This document shows, in pieces, positions 1 through 13,562 of a stretch of DNA of 64,000 nucleotides (positions are counted from its first letter, which is position 1; every line of letters begins with the position of its first letter). This stretch comes from Syngnathus acus (taxonomy: Eukaryota; Chordata; Actinopteri; Syngnathiformes; Syngnathidae): positions 6,431,501-6,495,500 of the forward strand of contig NC_051104.1 of the NCBI RefSeq assembly GCF_901709675.1, read 5' to 3'. The position numbers were made by a program, and so were the translations under genes. The notes under the pieces were generated by a model that searched no databases, was not told where the DNA came from, and saw only the letters and a list, made by a program, of their open reading frames with translations.

Positions 1-3000
1 CCCAAAGAAAATAATCACACGAGAATGAATGAATTCATACTTTGACGAGAATGGTCTCTTCTTATGAATGTGTGAGTATGCAATAACCGCTGCTTTGTTA
101 TTCACGGCCAGCAGTATGTGTCAGAGCACACTCCACTTTTGCGGTTTCACAGCAAGAACTGTGATTCTATTGTGACTAAAAGCAGGTCACCCATGAGGTT
201 GGCCCGCTTTAAGTGGATTCAGAGTGTGGACACGACTTTGGAGCACAATACGCTAAGGGCTTAATTTACTAAGGTTTGCGTGAGCAACAACACATGATTG
301 CTCAGAAAAAAAAACAGACGTGGAACCTGATCGAGTAACCCGGCACGCCCAGAACTGCATCTGCCAAATGCACAAAAAGTGCCACTTAGTTCAAAGCCAA
401 ATGGGATTTTTCTTTTTTTTTTTTAATAAATGCCACAAACAAAAACGATTTGTGAGACTATCCAGCAATACAATTGGAGCTTTGGAATCATCTAAAATGG
501 AGTCGTGCCATACTATGAGAAAATTGTGCATGGACTGGGTCATTTCAGAACACGGTAATAATTGGTCCAGATCTCTTTTCAAAGTGGAAAAATATGACTT
601 TTATAACACAAATAGCACTCTCAAAAGGCCTCTAAAAGGGAACCCAGACAAAGATTCACAAAATGGATCCTTTGCAATCATCACTAATGGAAAGCTACTA
701 TGGATAAGTACTTTGGTGACGTCAATGTGTGATCCAAGCTGGACTTTCTTCTTCTTGTCTGTTTTTCCTTTCACTTTTGGCTGCTTCACTTATCATTGTG
801 CACGAGGTGTCTTTTTCTTTGTCCCTGCACTACATCAGAGATTGGCTCGACTGCTGCCTCTTGAGAGAACCTGCTCAAATGTTGAACAATTTCCCCTCCC
901 TCGGGCCTGATTGGGACAACCTGTCAAGTTGACAAGTCCAGATATGATCAACTCCATGGGGATGATTCTTTTTGCGCATCTTTTGCATTCAAGAAGCAGG
1001 CGGCTGGGCTCTTTTGTCTGTTTATCTGCTCAGTGGCTTCTATCACCGGTGTCCAATCTTCCTTCTCTGGAACTCTCCTTTAATCTCCTTCTGTATCGGC
1101 GTTCCATTTTTCCCGCATCACAACCAGTGAGTCGTTTTATCTTTCAGATGTTATCGCAAACTTGGGTTTCGGGGCGGGATAAAACCAATGCGGCGAGCTC
1201 CTCGATTTCCTTTCCCCATTCATCTGCTGAGCGACGCTTCCTCTTTGATTTCCCTTCTGAGGCTCTGATTAGACTTTTCATAATGATTTCAAAGTCAAGT
1301 TATATGTTTTCATTTTGACTCCAGGATTTTTTTGTATTTACGCACGTACACTGATCAAGCTAAACACATCAAAGCGGGGTGCCTTATTATGCCCCCCCCA
1401 CAGTCAGAAAAACAACCAATCTCACACAACCTTCCTCTAATGTGAAAGCAAAAGAAAAACATGAGACACACATTAGTGCTAATTGAAGTGACTATACGTA
1501 CATAGCAGCACATGTTGCAGTCTCTCAGGAGGCCGTCCCGCTTTACCTCAGTGAATCATGGAGCGCGGGATAAATCTGTTGTGCGTCTAGGGAAATAAAC
1601 TAGTCAAGTGTCGCTATCTAACGATGCTGTTGCTTAGGTTCCAAATGCCTTCCTATTTCCAATAAATAGGGCAGCATGAGTATTTGACAGTAGAATTCAA
1701 ACTGGCACATTATACACAACGATTAACAAGCAAACCTACTTATTATGGATTCAATCGTTAAAGAAAATAATAATAATGATATTTAAGATTTTTTTTAGAT
1801 TATCTATTTCCTATTTTGTAACGTTTTAGTAAATTCTACAGTGTAGTAAACCTCAGTCACCCCGGCACTATTAAGTATGCAACTCTAACACTTGAAGTGA
1901 ATTAATTGAAACTGAAAACAATTACCGTGGCGACCGACCTCTGCTCTACTAGACCAGCAATCGCCCACAAGGGTCTCTCAAAGGATCGTATGATTTGCCC
2001 ACGGGGCTATTTTAAAAATAGCTTACTATTGAGATTGCGTCCAATTTTTGTTGCTATTTTTTTTTAAAATTACACTTGCATTGGTGTAAGTTTGGAAATG
2101 ACAAAATTAAAAATAAATATAATAGTGTCTGCTGAATATCACAATACTACATAGAAAAATATAAATTATTCTATGTAATATTTCAACCAATTAATAAAAG
2201 TTATATTATCATCTTGGAAAAAAAAATGACGGCGTAGCTCGTTTTTTCTTGAACCTTTCCAACAGCCTCTTGACTTGATCCTCCTTTGAAAACCTCAGCT
2301 TTGGGGATTATTTAATGATGACCCAAATAGCGCCCATCCGCCTCTTTACAGGCATCTTGCTTAAAAAAAAAAAGATCCCGCTGCTATTTGAGGGGAGTTT
2401 AAGGTTGAGCTGTGAGGAACGGGAGAGAATTTCCACGCAGTAACAGTGCTGGCAGGTCAATGCTGCTTAAGTGGCGCTAATTCCTCCTGACATGTAGACA
2501 TGTTTGCGACAAACCACAGACATTTATTCTTGGATAGACACAGTAGTGACAGCTGAGTTAATAGCGTAGCCAGCATTACATTGGATAAAATGCTTGCTGG
2601 AATCATGAACTCCACTGACCTCCAACAGCTGTCAATCAAAATGAGCATTATTTTCACAACCCCGCTAGGTGTACCTAATATTGTGGTTTGTGCGTGTAAA
2701 TGAAAAAGACTTACTTGATAGCTTCTAAATAATCTCTATGGCAACTGTCTGGCCTGGACAAAAGCCTTTCTCATCCTCAAGTGGTCAGTCCACTGATGGA
2801 CTGGTCACCGTGGCAACGTCCTTCTTAAGTATCAGCGATGAGGAGAGACCTGTTAGCTTTTATCCTGACAACTTTCCACCCCCTACAGAAATCAAGTAGC
2901 AAATAATGTCGCTGTTCTCTTCAAAGAACAACACCACAGGGTCCTTGTCGCATCGATATTTGGAAGAAGTGTTTTTGAGTGGAATGAACTCATCAGTGGC

Positions 3001-4400
3001 AGCGGGGTAAAGGGGGGTCGGGGGGGGGGGGGGCATAATGTGGTTATAGTGTATAAATAGAGAACGGCAGATTAGGGGAGAAGACACAGCGGGGAGATTT
3101 TTGACTAGCTTTACTTTCTCGATTTCATGTAGTCCAATTTAAAGTGGCAGGAATAAATTGATACGACAAGGATCAAATAGAAACACAGTTGAGGGATTGG
3201 CGTAGGAATCTGAAACCCATAAGTCATTTTACAAGGTTTTCCTTTTAAAAAATAAATGAAAGTAAGAACATTAAGTAAACCAGCATCACCGAATGTATTG
3301 TTTTACAAACTTATGCATTCCGCTTGAAAATGTACGCTGGACCATTAGGCACTGGCGATTTCACGATTGGAACATTACACACAAACTGCTGAAAAGGTTT
3401 ATATTTCATATTTTTGAAAAATCTGCTTTAAGCTCAGTTCGAACACATCTAATGTTAATGGGCCATAACAAAGAAAAACTAAAAATAAGCGCCTTGGCAC
3501 GGAGATAAAACCCGAACGGAGTGTGTGTCTGTGTGTGTGTGTAGGTTAAAACAAAATAGCCCAAAGCCCCATGGTGCATATGTCAGATAAATAAGCCAAC
3601 AAAAGAGCAGTGATCGGGCCAGAGGGTAATGACTGTTTAGTTTACATGTGCATGATAATGCCTGTCCACTTTCACTCCCAGTGGGACTGGAAGCACCCCC
3701 CCCCAAGGGAAGCCATACCACAAAGGTCAGCGACAATAGCCTCCTCATTCATGTGGTCGTCATAGCAACCCCACAACCCACCAGAGTTACAAGGGTCATT
3801 GTCATCAAGGAATTCTTCGGGCGAAACTAATTGCTGTGTTTGCGTGTCTGGACTTAAATAGCCATCATACTGATTGGACATGATGCAAAGGAATTTGAGG
3901 CTTTAAGAATATAGATTGCAATCATCCAGGAGCGCAGGATGATTTCTCATATTTTGACATCTCTCATTCAGTTCTTTCACGTTGTCACTTTGCATTTTTC
4001 CCGCGCCATCCCTGAAGAACTTCTGCATCTAATAAAGACCAGGATACTGGAAGTCTAAACTAATTCCTCCATCTGGATGGCGGTCTTGTGCATCCTCCAG
4101 GGTCTGAGGTTGTATTATTAGCGCAGGATGACTGTTGCTAGCACGACAAGGACAATGGAAAAAAGTATTACAAAAATAGATGTACGAAAGTTTCTTTTAA
4201 TAGATGAATAGATTGATGGCACTTAAACAGTGTGGTCCTTGCTGTGACTTTCTCAAGCCTCATGTGTGGTGTAGTTCACATCGGTCATGTGACATCATTT
4301 CATCAGGTGTTGAAGGAACAGTGCTGTTTTGCAAGTGGCAAATCGGACAGAAATGAATTTATGCCGCTAAAAAAAACGATTATGTCTGTGTATGTTCTTC
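1..4400. other. gene-poor AT-rich stretch, no supported gene
   Basis: No reading frame here has a recognisable domain or a convincing splice-site pair. The open frames are short and are interrupted by poly-T or poly-A runs, such as the T tract near 411-424. A G homopolymer lies near 3021-3033. If the CpG-rich block at 5.2 kb is a minus-strand first exon, this stretch would be its first intron. Confidence 0.5.
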
Positions 4401-4439
4401 TGTGGGTTTTTAGCTTGTATTTTTTATCTTTTTATTCTA

Positions 4440-4530
4440 TTTATTTTTTTCATTTTATGCGCTGATCGGTTGGCACTTTTAGATTTCGTTGTACGTGTGA
4501 CAATGACAATAAAGATCTATTCTATTCTAA
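4440..4530 (+). mobile_element. 3' tail of a non-LTR retroposon (LINE, L2/Maui-like)
   Basis: The segment reads as a 'ttggcactttt', 'atttcgttgta', 'gacaatgacaataaag' series and ends in short ATTCTA-type tandem repeats. This is the usual layout of the 3' end of common fish LINEs, whose tails carry an AATAAAG-like stretch and a simple-repeat terminus. No coding part remains next to it. Assignment to a particular LINE clade is from memory of the consensus and is not secure. Confidence 0.45.
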
Positions 4531-5179
4531 AAAAAAGTTCCTGCTTTGATAGATAAATCAATCGATGGATACAGATGGACAGACAGAATGCAATGTCATC
4601 CATGTGCTTCTTTAAAGGGTTACAGACAAACAGAAATAAAAACACAAAAAGTACACTTTGTGCATTTATCAAAGCAACAGCTCCATTTTTGTATGCAGAA
4701 CAGAGTAAAGCAAAGACAAGTGCTTTCAAGCAGATAAGGCAAATTAAAATGAATTCTTTGAAGCAAACTACTCTACAAAGCTGTTAAAGCCACTGAAGAG
4801 TGGAAAACGTTTATTTATCTATGACAAGTAATATCAAGTAATACTTCAGTCTTCAGCTCATGTACATTTTGCATCACTATTTTCTACTGTCATAAAATAT
4901 TAGATAGAAGTCAAACACTATTTGTTGAATGGGCCAAACATGCTGGAGGGGCCGGCACTCTGCCAGCGCCACCAAGTGGTCACAGGAGGCGAAGCATCAT
5001 TTAAAAACTTCTCCAAAACGGACTTGACTCAATGTGCGGCTGTTTAATCATCAGTGCATGTTGCATAGATGACGCAAGTTCAGCCCAGTGAATGTTTAAA
5101 ACAAGAAAAAAAAGTCAATGAATAAGGTGCAATATTTAACAATGTCAGAAAGAGATGAAATGACTACTGGTTTGCTTAC

Positions 5180-5480
5180 CTGGTGAGGTGGTCAACTCGT
5201 AGTCATTTAGTTGAGATCCACGCTGCGTGTCTTGTCCGTGCAGTAGATGAGAGAAGAACAAATATGCGTATATCCCCAATTTGCGCCGCCGCGTCTGTGC
5301 TCGGGACAGGATCTGAGCCTCAGCCAAAGTGTCTCTCAGCAGAACCTCCTCCCGGACCTCTCGCTTCTATTTCTGACCCACGTAGGAGAGCGCGCCGCGC
5401 AGCATGGCTTGAAACCGGACACTGCGCCACAGACAATGTGTGCCTCCCCCGGGGAGAGGAAAGAAAGGGGAGGGAGGGAG
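5180..5480 (-). promoter_or_regulatory. CpG-rich block with a candidate minus-strand 5' exon
   Basis: This is the only strongly CpG-rich, purine-tract-rich block in the first 13 kb. On the minus strand it contains CACCAG followed by GTAAGC, a strong splice donor with the exon edge at 5180. Upstream, towards 5.5-5.7 kb, are GGGA tandem tracts typical of a promoter island. The minus-strand frame across the donor gives about 45 residues with no recognisable domain, so an untranslated first exon is more likely than a coding one. The gene body would lie to the left, outside the window. Confidence 0.35.
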
Positions 5481-5499
5481 GGAGGGAGGGTGTGTAAAA

Positions 5500-8400
5500 C
5501 CCAAAACGAGAGAGAGCAGAGAAAGATAACTTTACTCCAGCGAGAGATTGTGGAGGGAGGGAGGGAGGGAGGGCGTGCGCATCAGTTGAGCGTGTGCGCG
5601 TGGATCTGTGGGTGGGTGGACGATGCGCGCTTGCTTCTCCTCTTGGGGCGTTCTCGGCTGATATGGGAGACGTGGCAGGCTGCAGCGGCGCACAGCTGTC
5701 CTGCAGGTGGTCAAGGAGGGCAGCTCAGCCAGCTAGAACCACTGGAGCAACTAGTGGTCCCATGGGTTGGATTTGGAAATATGACTCAGAATATGAGGTG
5801 CTGTTTGGAATGTGGCTCCCACTGAAAATATATATATATTTTCCACTTTAAGCTTCAATGTTTGGGGAAAAAAATGGTGTCACTTTTTTGTGCATTTAAA
5901 CACTTTTCAACTTGGCTTGTTAACTAAATAAATCCAAATATATCCAAAGATGAGAGATGACAACAAGACTTATTTGGTTTATATTTCAAGGATAAATAGT
6001 TTTAATAGTTTGACGGATTGATATGATGTCGATTTTCCGAACTAGTCTATGCTGTCATTAAAAGATACAGTAGAATAGGCATAAATACAAGAAGGAAGAA
6101 GAAAAATTGAGTTGAACCACACACTGCGGAATTTCTGCAGCAAACCAGTTGAAAAGGCAGCTAGTGGAATGCAGAACTTCACCAAGGCCAATTACAAATA
6201 TTCTTCATTTTTGACAAGACACATACATGGATCCCTAAGAAAAGAGTAAAAGGGAACTTTACTCCTTAAGTCCTCTTCCATTATTAGTGGCTGTTGTTTG
6301 TGTTTATTTTACTTTCCTTTTTCAAAAGCGCACTGAGATGCCGACACCATGTTGGAATCTGTGGGTGTCCAAACAACAAACTCACTGGAATCCAGCCTTG
6401 AACTCTTCTATCCTCTTTTTTGTTTTTTGTTTTCTACACAGTAGTTTCAAAATCAACATTGGAGTCACTTGAATCAAGACTGGGGGAAGTAAAAATGAAT
6501 GACAGCAGTGTGTTTTTGTCCTTTTGTGTGCCTTAATCATCACATCCCCGGTTCAATTATCTGTTTATCCCTCAGTGAATGGACCACCATCAGGCTCCAC
6601 ACTCAGCTCTGTGTGTGTGTTGCACAGCGGTACCAGCACCAGCCCGTTAATACGTTTCTTTGTTGAATAAAGCAACGCGCTTGACTGTAAGCTGTATACT
6701 TAGTACGCATATATCAATTCAAATCAGGTCATTTTCAGTGCAGATTTCCTTTTTGTGCTGTGATGTGAGGAGCCTCCCCTGCAGCGCTCAGGCATGGGTG
6801 AGCCACCCCACTCGCTCCCCCGCCGTGGGAAATGCAAAGGAAGTACAGATGTGAACACAAAATAATAGCAACACAGCAAGGTGGGGTTTTATGTCATAAA
6901 CCAGATTTGCATATATTTTCTCTTTACCGGGAAGAGACCTCTATTTTGGTAACACGCGGAATAAGACAACGCAAATAGCTCTGCAGGGGTTGGGCAGATT
7001 AGTCGGATCGTCGGCTTTACCGCTCCACAAAATCGCTTGAAGTCAATTAAGTGCCAATCATGTGGATTGGTATTAATAACACAGACACGTGGTAGAAAGC
7101 AACAGGTGAAGAAGTTGGTGTTTTGATGCAGTCATGCCATTAGTTGGGACCCTACAGCCCCCCCAAGACAAAATTCCTAGCGCCGCCAATGCTTGAAACG
7201 GCAGAATATTTGTTATAATCATACTATTTATTGTGCAAGTGGTGTTGTAGAAGGTCATTGCAAATGTTAATGCAATACTGAATTGCCACATTGGTATTCA
7301 CTCTAATTTCAGTTTCAAATGTTAAAAAATCCACACACTTTGCTTTGACCTCCATTTTTTTTTTTTTTTTTTTTTCCATTCCAGGAATTTCAGCCTTTCT
7401 TTCTCTGTGTGCTCGGCTCGCCCGCACAATAGACGTGTTATTTGCTCACGGCCAAAATCGTAACCCAAGGTGCTGCGGCTACGTTTCCGAGCCGGTCTTC
7501 AGCTGTGCGAGCGAGTAAGTTTCACCTTTAAAACAAAACCCCCCAAAAACAATGCAGTGTGTCTCAAGGAGCCGTAAGGCACAATGATGGATGATTGTTT
7601 CTCTTGGAAGGAAGCCTCATAAAAATGGAATCGAATCTAAGCTTCATGTGTGTGTGTGTGTGTGCATGCGTGCGTGTGTTTTTTTGTTTTGATGTGAGGC
7701 AACCTAACTGAAGTTGCCAGGCAACCCAATAAAATCTTAAGGCTGCCTCCTGAATTTCACCTGGTCCTGCTTGTGTGTGTGTTTGTGTGTGTTTCATCAT
7801 TTCGCTATTTGAAGACATGTTTTTGCTAGTCCACGCAGAGCAGTGACCAAATATTTTCAAAGTACTGCCATGATGAAAGATGCTGAAAGGCTGCTTTTAT
7901 CTTTAGAAGGCACAATGTTAATTGGAATACTAATCCCTGTGATGTCAGCTTAGGTTGTGTTGCTTTCAGTGAGCAACTGGCATGCACTCTTTAATGCAAC
8001 GTTTTCTTGTCAAAATATTGACTTTCTTCTCCGAGCATTCTCTTTTCTCCTCAAAAACTTTTTGTTGACATAATCCGACTGTAGTGTCTTTCTTTTGGCA
8101 TTTTCATAGACGGATGCAGTTACAAAGGGGTGTTTGCGCCGTTGTGGGAATCAGAGCAGCTCTCATTATTCCCTTTAAATTCAGCACAGGAGAGACGCAC
8201 TCGACATGACGGAAGTATAACGGACTAGGTGGAATCCGCCGTGCAAGAGATTGTTGAGTGCCAAATGGGCACTTTGAGCCTACTTTCAACACCCAATTGT
8301 CTGAGCAACAAAGAATTGATTTGTTCAATAAATTCAGAGGGCTGGTCTCAATATTTCAGCACATCCACTACACATCAGTGGAGTGCAGAATCTTTGATTT

Positions 8401-8579
8401 AAAAAAAAAAAAGTAGAAACAGTAGACTTGGTTGTGTGGGCTGAAACTTGAACCTTCCAAACAAGCAATTAGTCATTCAACTTCTTCTCAGCACTTTCAA
8501 GCCTGAGGTCATCTCACACACACCGTAGACCCAAGACACTCACCTTTGCTGAAAGATAGCAGCAAGTAAAATACACTTC

Positions 8580-8614
<35 letters not shown>

Positions 8615-10500
8615 ACTGTATGTTGACCTGCTGGGAGTGCTGAAGGTGATAAATGGGAGAGAAAAAAGTTGTAGGAGGAGTGAGAATTGGAATGAATGAA
8701 GCAAGTGAAAACAAGGAAAATGGCAAAGGCTATTTGAGGTGTGAAAGCACGCAGCCATCGCTCATCCTCGGCTAACACGTTCAGTGAGCCATCGTAGCCA
8801 TAACGCCACGTCATCCCTCAGCCTCACCGTGGCCCTTTTGCGGCACCGGCCACGGCCTTGACGAGTCCACACACTCTACTTCCATCGTCACGCTCCGTTG
8901 AAGAAGGATTGGGCGATGAGATCATAACTGTCCCTGACTGGGAGGACGTATGTGCGCCACCGGGGGAAATGTTAAACTCGGCATAAAATTATTATATGGT
9001 TAATTCATCAATGATACACAAAATGCCATGCTAATGTTTTTTAACAAGAAGAAAATGGAAAAAATAATTAATACAGCCGGAGGTGTTTTCTGTTGGTATT
9101 GTCTTTTGTGCTTGTGACGCTTCTCCAGCAAAGAGTTTTTTTTTTATCATTAAATCGGCCCCTAGACATGCATCAAATCCAAATGTAAACAAATCAACAG
9201 CAGACTACCATTCAAAAAGTCAAGCGGGGGGGTCGTCTTATTTGATTTATTTAATTTTTGTTGTTGTTCATACTGAAATTCTACCTATCGGAATTTTTCT
9301 TTGTCCTCCCATTTCGCCCCCATGATGTATACAGCGTCTATCCATTGCCATTCGGGAGTGGGCAACGTTAAGGTCCAGAGAGAGATGAAATTCAATCATG
9401 GGAATTGAACGTTTGGAGGTGTGAGGTCTCTGCCCCAAGGGCAGTTTGGAAATTTAATTAACGTCAAAATGAGGAAGCTGCAGCCTGCACAGGACAGTCA
9501 CATATGTGGAGACAACGAGGACTGTCTTATGGTTTGTCTGTGTTAAGAAGAGAGAAAATAAAATGCAAAATCTAGCCATGGTTGAATTCATAGAAAAATA
9601 AAGCCACTTATGCAAGTTTCTAAGGAGTGTGGGGGACAACTGGCACCATCCGGAGCATTGTAATCTTCACACCGCATATGCAGTTTAAAGGGCAGCAGCA
9701 CTAAATTAAAATATGTATACATTATTCATAAAAGCAATATTGCCTGCGCCAATCTTCGAGTGTAAATTTATATTTTCCAAGTAGGTCCTCTATTAAATAT
9801 TTTCCCATGAAAAGCCATCAAATGTGTTTATTTATTTAAATTCTTTTAAAATGACAAATATTTAATGACGTGATATAACGACGCAGTACGATGGGTGTAT
9901 AAAGAGAGTTTGCAGACTGCTGAGCGCACATTGTTGCACAATATTTTATCTGGCAAGTCAGAACACTCTTTCTGATTTGGTGACATGGGTGACATAACAA
10001 CAAAATATGAATACTTTGCTTCAATGTGTCTCTTAAGATAAGCAATGACTTTTGTAGATGTCAGGCGTTTACTGCCCCATAAAGAAAAACATCAAAGAAT
10101 GAGCAGGATAGAAATAGCACACAGAATGTGCATTAAAGGACAATTATCACAGTCATTAGCGGGGTATTATCATTACCTATTATTCTCAGTAATGCAGAGA
10201 TCCCCTTTCTCATAATGAGCCTGCAATATGGAAGAGGAACTCATTAGAAAGAATTGGAAATAAAGGCATTCATCATCTGCGCACTTGTAAGGGCCAGCTG
10301 TGAAAGGGGGTGACATATTCACCATTTTTCACCCGTGAAACGAGCCATGTTGACAAGAGAAGGGGACTCTTGGGCGATTGTTTTTGCACCACAATAGATA
10401 CGTTCATTCGTTTTAATTAGCGCCGGTTCTCAAGGTTAGAAGCTGGAGTTGCGGAAGTTAATTTGTGTTTTAAAGAATGTATTTTTGGAGCAACCCTTAG
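5500..10500. other. intergenic stretch, one candidate exon only
   Basis: Apart from the CpG-rich shoulder up to about 5.75 kb and the candidate exon at 7385-7514, I see only simple repeats (GT/CA tracts near 7650, 7770 and 8590) and AT-rich sequence. No reading frame resembles a known protein. Confidence 0.5.
7385..7514 (+). other. exon-like segment, product unknown
   Basis: A long pyrimidine run ends in CCATTCCAG at 7384, a very good acceptor, and 130 bases later there is GAGCGA followed by GTAAGT, a consensus donor. The segment is open in one frame (entering in phase 1) and is richer in C and G than its flanks. The encoded 43 residues include CARLART, DVLFAHGQ and RCCGYVSE and match nothing I recognise. 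It could be a non-coding RNA exon, an untranslated exon of tlcd4 6 kb downstream, or chance. Confidence 0.2.
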
Positions 10501-10529
10501 ATTGGTTTCAACACATGGTCATGTTTTTT

Positions 10530-10670
10530 TCCCCCCTTCATTCGTCATTTTCCTCTGGTGTTCCCCAGGGCTCACTCCTTGGCCCCTTCCTGTTTCTAAT
10601 CTACCACTTGTCCACATCCACTTCCACCTTTCGTCCAAACTCACTTCCACCTTCCCACGAGGGATGACCC
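10530..10670 (+). mobile_element. relic of a LINE reverse transcriptase
   Basis: The plus-strand frame at 10551-10610 reads SSGVPQGSLLGPFLFLIYHL. This is the conserved reverse-transcriptase block around GVPQGS-LGP-LF-IY of non-LTR retroposons (Rex1/CR1/L2-like). The frame degenerates into low-complexity serine/threonine sequence straight after it. The FADD catalytic box and the rest of the polymerase are missing. It is a short dead fragment. Confidence 0.6.
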
Positions 10671-13200
10671 TGTGTGCAAGTATCCAAACCATTGACAACA
10701 TGTTTGCCTTCATCGTGTGTTCCAGTACTCTTTAATTCACATTCATGCACTGCATACACTACTGATTCTTACTCAGACTTAAGAGCATAGATAATATTTG
10801 TAACTCATTGTGTTAGATTCACCCCCCCCCCCCCCCAAAAAAAATAACTATTACATAAAGTCCCGACATATGAACACATTAAAGAGACGGTTCACATCTT
10901 TTTAATGGCGCAATGGTAAACTGAGATTAAGTTAACCTGCAATTTGTGAGATGCAGTTAAAATGTTTGGAAGCACATATCTGTGTGAGCAGCTGCTCTCT
11001 GTGATGGAAATTGACAAAACATCGCATAGGACTTGTCGCACTGATGAACACCTGCAGTAGAATCTCTTCAAGGCAGAATTTACCCAAACATGAACATACC
11101 TGCAGCCAAGAAAAGATGCCAAGAAACTGGCTCGAAGAAAATTGAAAGTTTGGATTGCTATACTATTTTAGTTTTCCCCAAAAAGCTAACTGTCACTTCA
11201 CATTTTTAAGATTTCTTTTCTGCCATAATCATATTTTCAATTTTAAAAATTTGGACAGATTTTTACTTATATATGCTTCTTATGTAATTATCTCTCGCTA
11301 TGCCTTTTACGCGATATTCTATCACTCTTGTCAAGAAAATGTCCTTCACCTGACTTTACTCACAGTGAATGAGTAAAGACATGAAATAAGTATAATAAAT
11401 ATAATATGAATAAATAAATATAAGTATAATAAAGAAGACTTTGACTTTGACGAGTCAATTTCAAACCCAATGCATGCACAACACACACAGCATAATTATA
11501 ATAACAGAAGCAGCAGTTGTTGAATATTGTAAACAGGTCGCATCAACATATTGATGAACGGACACTGAGACGGCGTTGGGGTTGACTCATCCATTCCAAT
11601 TAGAGTGATGGAGAGCTGATGTGAAACCACTCACACACACAAACGTACCTTAATCCCAAATCTAATTCCTGGCTGTCTGCTTGCAAATGTTCTGAAAGTG
11701 AAACCTGGCGCTGGAAGCGGGAATCACAGCACCATCAAGCTGATTAAGAGTCATTGATGGTGAAGTGTAGATTTGCGGCCATACACACTGTCCAGCTGTA
11801 GATCTGTCAAATGTGGTTTCTTTCCTCCTAACACAATCCACATGTTGTCCTGGTGATAGCTGCGATGGTAATGTTGGCACACGAGCTGGAATTTTGCATG
11901 GACAATGTGAATGGGTCGGACTTGCTGTCATCGCTCGTAAGCCCTCCGGGCTAGACTGTAAAAGTCGGACTGAAGAAGGTCCAGAAGCTCCATGGCAACT
12001 TGACATCAACGTCAGGACTCAATCCAGTGGACACCTACTAAAAGTGAGGGATTGGAATTGCTCTCGGTTCCTTTTCAGCAACATGTAGTGGAAGGTAATC
12101 ACCCTAAATGTCATACATTTTGAAATTTTACAGTCAAAAAATAAGGCAAAAAAAATCATGCTTTTATTTGAAGGACAACTGACTAAAGTATTTGACCTTT
12201 TTGTTTTGTCTGCAAGTTTCAAACTATGACTGAAAATGTAACACTCTATGGGTTACAAGGTTCCCTTGTCTTTCAGGCCAACGAAGTTCAGAGCTGCTCC
12301 TGCCTGCATCCTTCATTGGTGAAACACATGCACACTTTCATACATGAACAATTGTTGGGACCAATTCATTTCAGCGTGTGCATTCTCTTCCCGTTTTGTC
12401 CACCAGGTGGTGCCAAAGGACCTGGTACCTGCCTGCTGCATGGATTGAAGTCAAAGCTCCAGGTTTGAACCTATTGCAATGACAAATTTGACAAATCAAA
12501 GTGCTGGACCAGTTTGTTGTTTCAGGTGGAAAAAAGGAGAACCAAATTTTCTTTTTGTTAAACTATTTCATTGGCAGCTTTAATGATACACTCTCCTATT
12601 TTTAACACTTTATTTAACACCAAATATAACAAACTATGAAAGGACCGAAACAGCAATAAATACTCAACTATAGAGCATTGGCGCCCTCTGCGGGAAACAT
12701 GTTGTACTGCGCCCACCCCACACTTATTGCTATGTCTTTTGACCACAACTACTGAAACTAATTGCCCATTTGCTGTTACCCACTACCTGGAAACCGTCAA
12801 ATAACTCAAAGCACGGATTAAATTATCTTTACAAAATATTACGTCTTGACTTGTTACCGGTAGCGCTGGCGTGCCTACGGTAACCGAGAAAGCTCAATTC
12901 AAATAAAACCAAGCACGTTCTTGCCAAGGTTCCTTGTATTGACTTGTCACTGACGCAGCAGATACTGAGTTTCAAACTTCAATCGTTTTTTTCCTTTCAA
13001 GAAAAATCACCTTGCACACCTTGATTGGGTCATAGTTGCCCATTCTTCCTTGCAGAGTTGCACAAGTTCAATCTAATTGTTGTTGTCACTTGGTGGGAAT
13101 AGAAATAAACTACAATAATAAAGTTAAATAATCAAGCAATTTCGATTCGGTGAACGATTCTTTTGAACGAATGCACATCGATAGTTACGATGATTATTTC
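10671..13200. other. intergenic stretch upstream of tlcd4
   Basis: AT-rich sequence with a C-then-A homopolymer near 10821-10845 and a retroposon-like tail near 11380. No convincing exon pair or protein similarity was seen on either strand. Confidence 0.5.
11380..11458 (+). mobile_element. possible retroposon 3' tail
   Basis: A run of AATAAATATAA-type sequence is followed by AATAAAGAAGACTTTGACTTTGACGAG. The terminal tandem CTTTGA units resemble the tails of several fish non-LTR elements. No body of the element is recognisable, so this is a weak call. Confidence 0.3.
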
Positions 13201-13229
13201 TTTCGTGCAGCTTTAAGAAGGCTGCTGTA

Positions 13230-13562
13230 ACTTGAGGCCGAAAGAGCAAAGTTGGGGCGGGCCCTGCTACAAGCAAGCATGCACCAATCACAACAACCCT
13301 CTAAAAAAAATCCTTCGTGGAACCGCTGCAAATATGCACGTTAGCCATCAACACCGTTTGTGGATAAACACACTGACGAGGAGCTTCCCCAGGCCGTTGC
13401 GCCAAGCTTCTCTTTAGCTCGTTTGTGCGTGTGCGTTTTATCCAGCATCGGCAAATATGATGGCCGGAGATATTACGCAACGCGTGCACCTTCGCTTCCA
13501 GCCGTGGGAACCTTTAGCAGCTGCAGGAGAGCCAGGCAGGGTGTCTTCATGAAAGTCGGACG
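13230..13562 (+). promoter_or_regulatory. tlcd4: tlcd4 CpG-rich promoter and probable untranslated first exon
   Basis: This C+G-rich block precedes the tlcd4 coding exons. It ends with TCGGACG followed by GTAAGC at 13563, a strong donor. The first coding exon begins about 940 bases later with its own acceptor (CTTCCACAG at 14502) and 15 untranslated bases before the ATG. An untranslated leader exon here is therefore the simplest model. The transcription start cannot be placed from sequence alone. Confidence 0.5.

Noticed and set aside
320-910. 196-residue plus-strand frame
   Set aside because: It includes a poly-Phe run from a homopolymer, has no domain, and has equally long shadows on the other strand.
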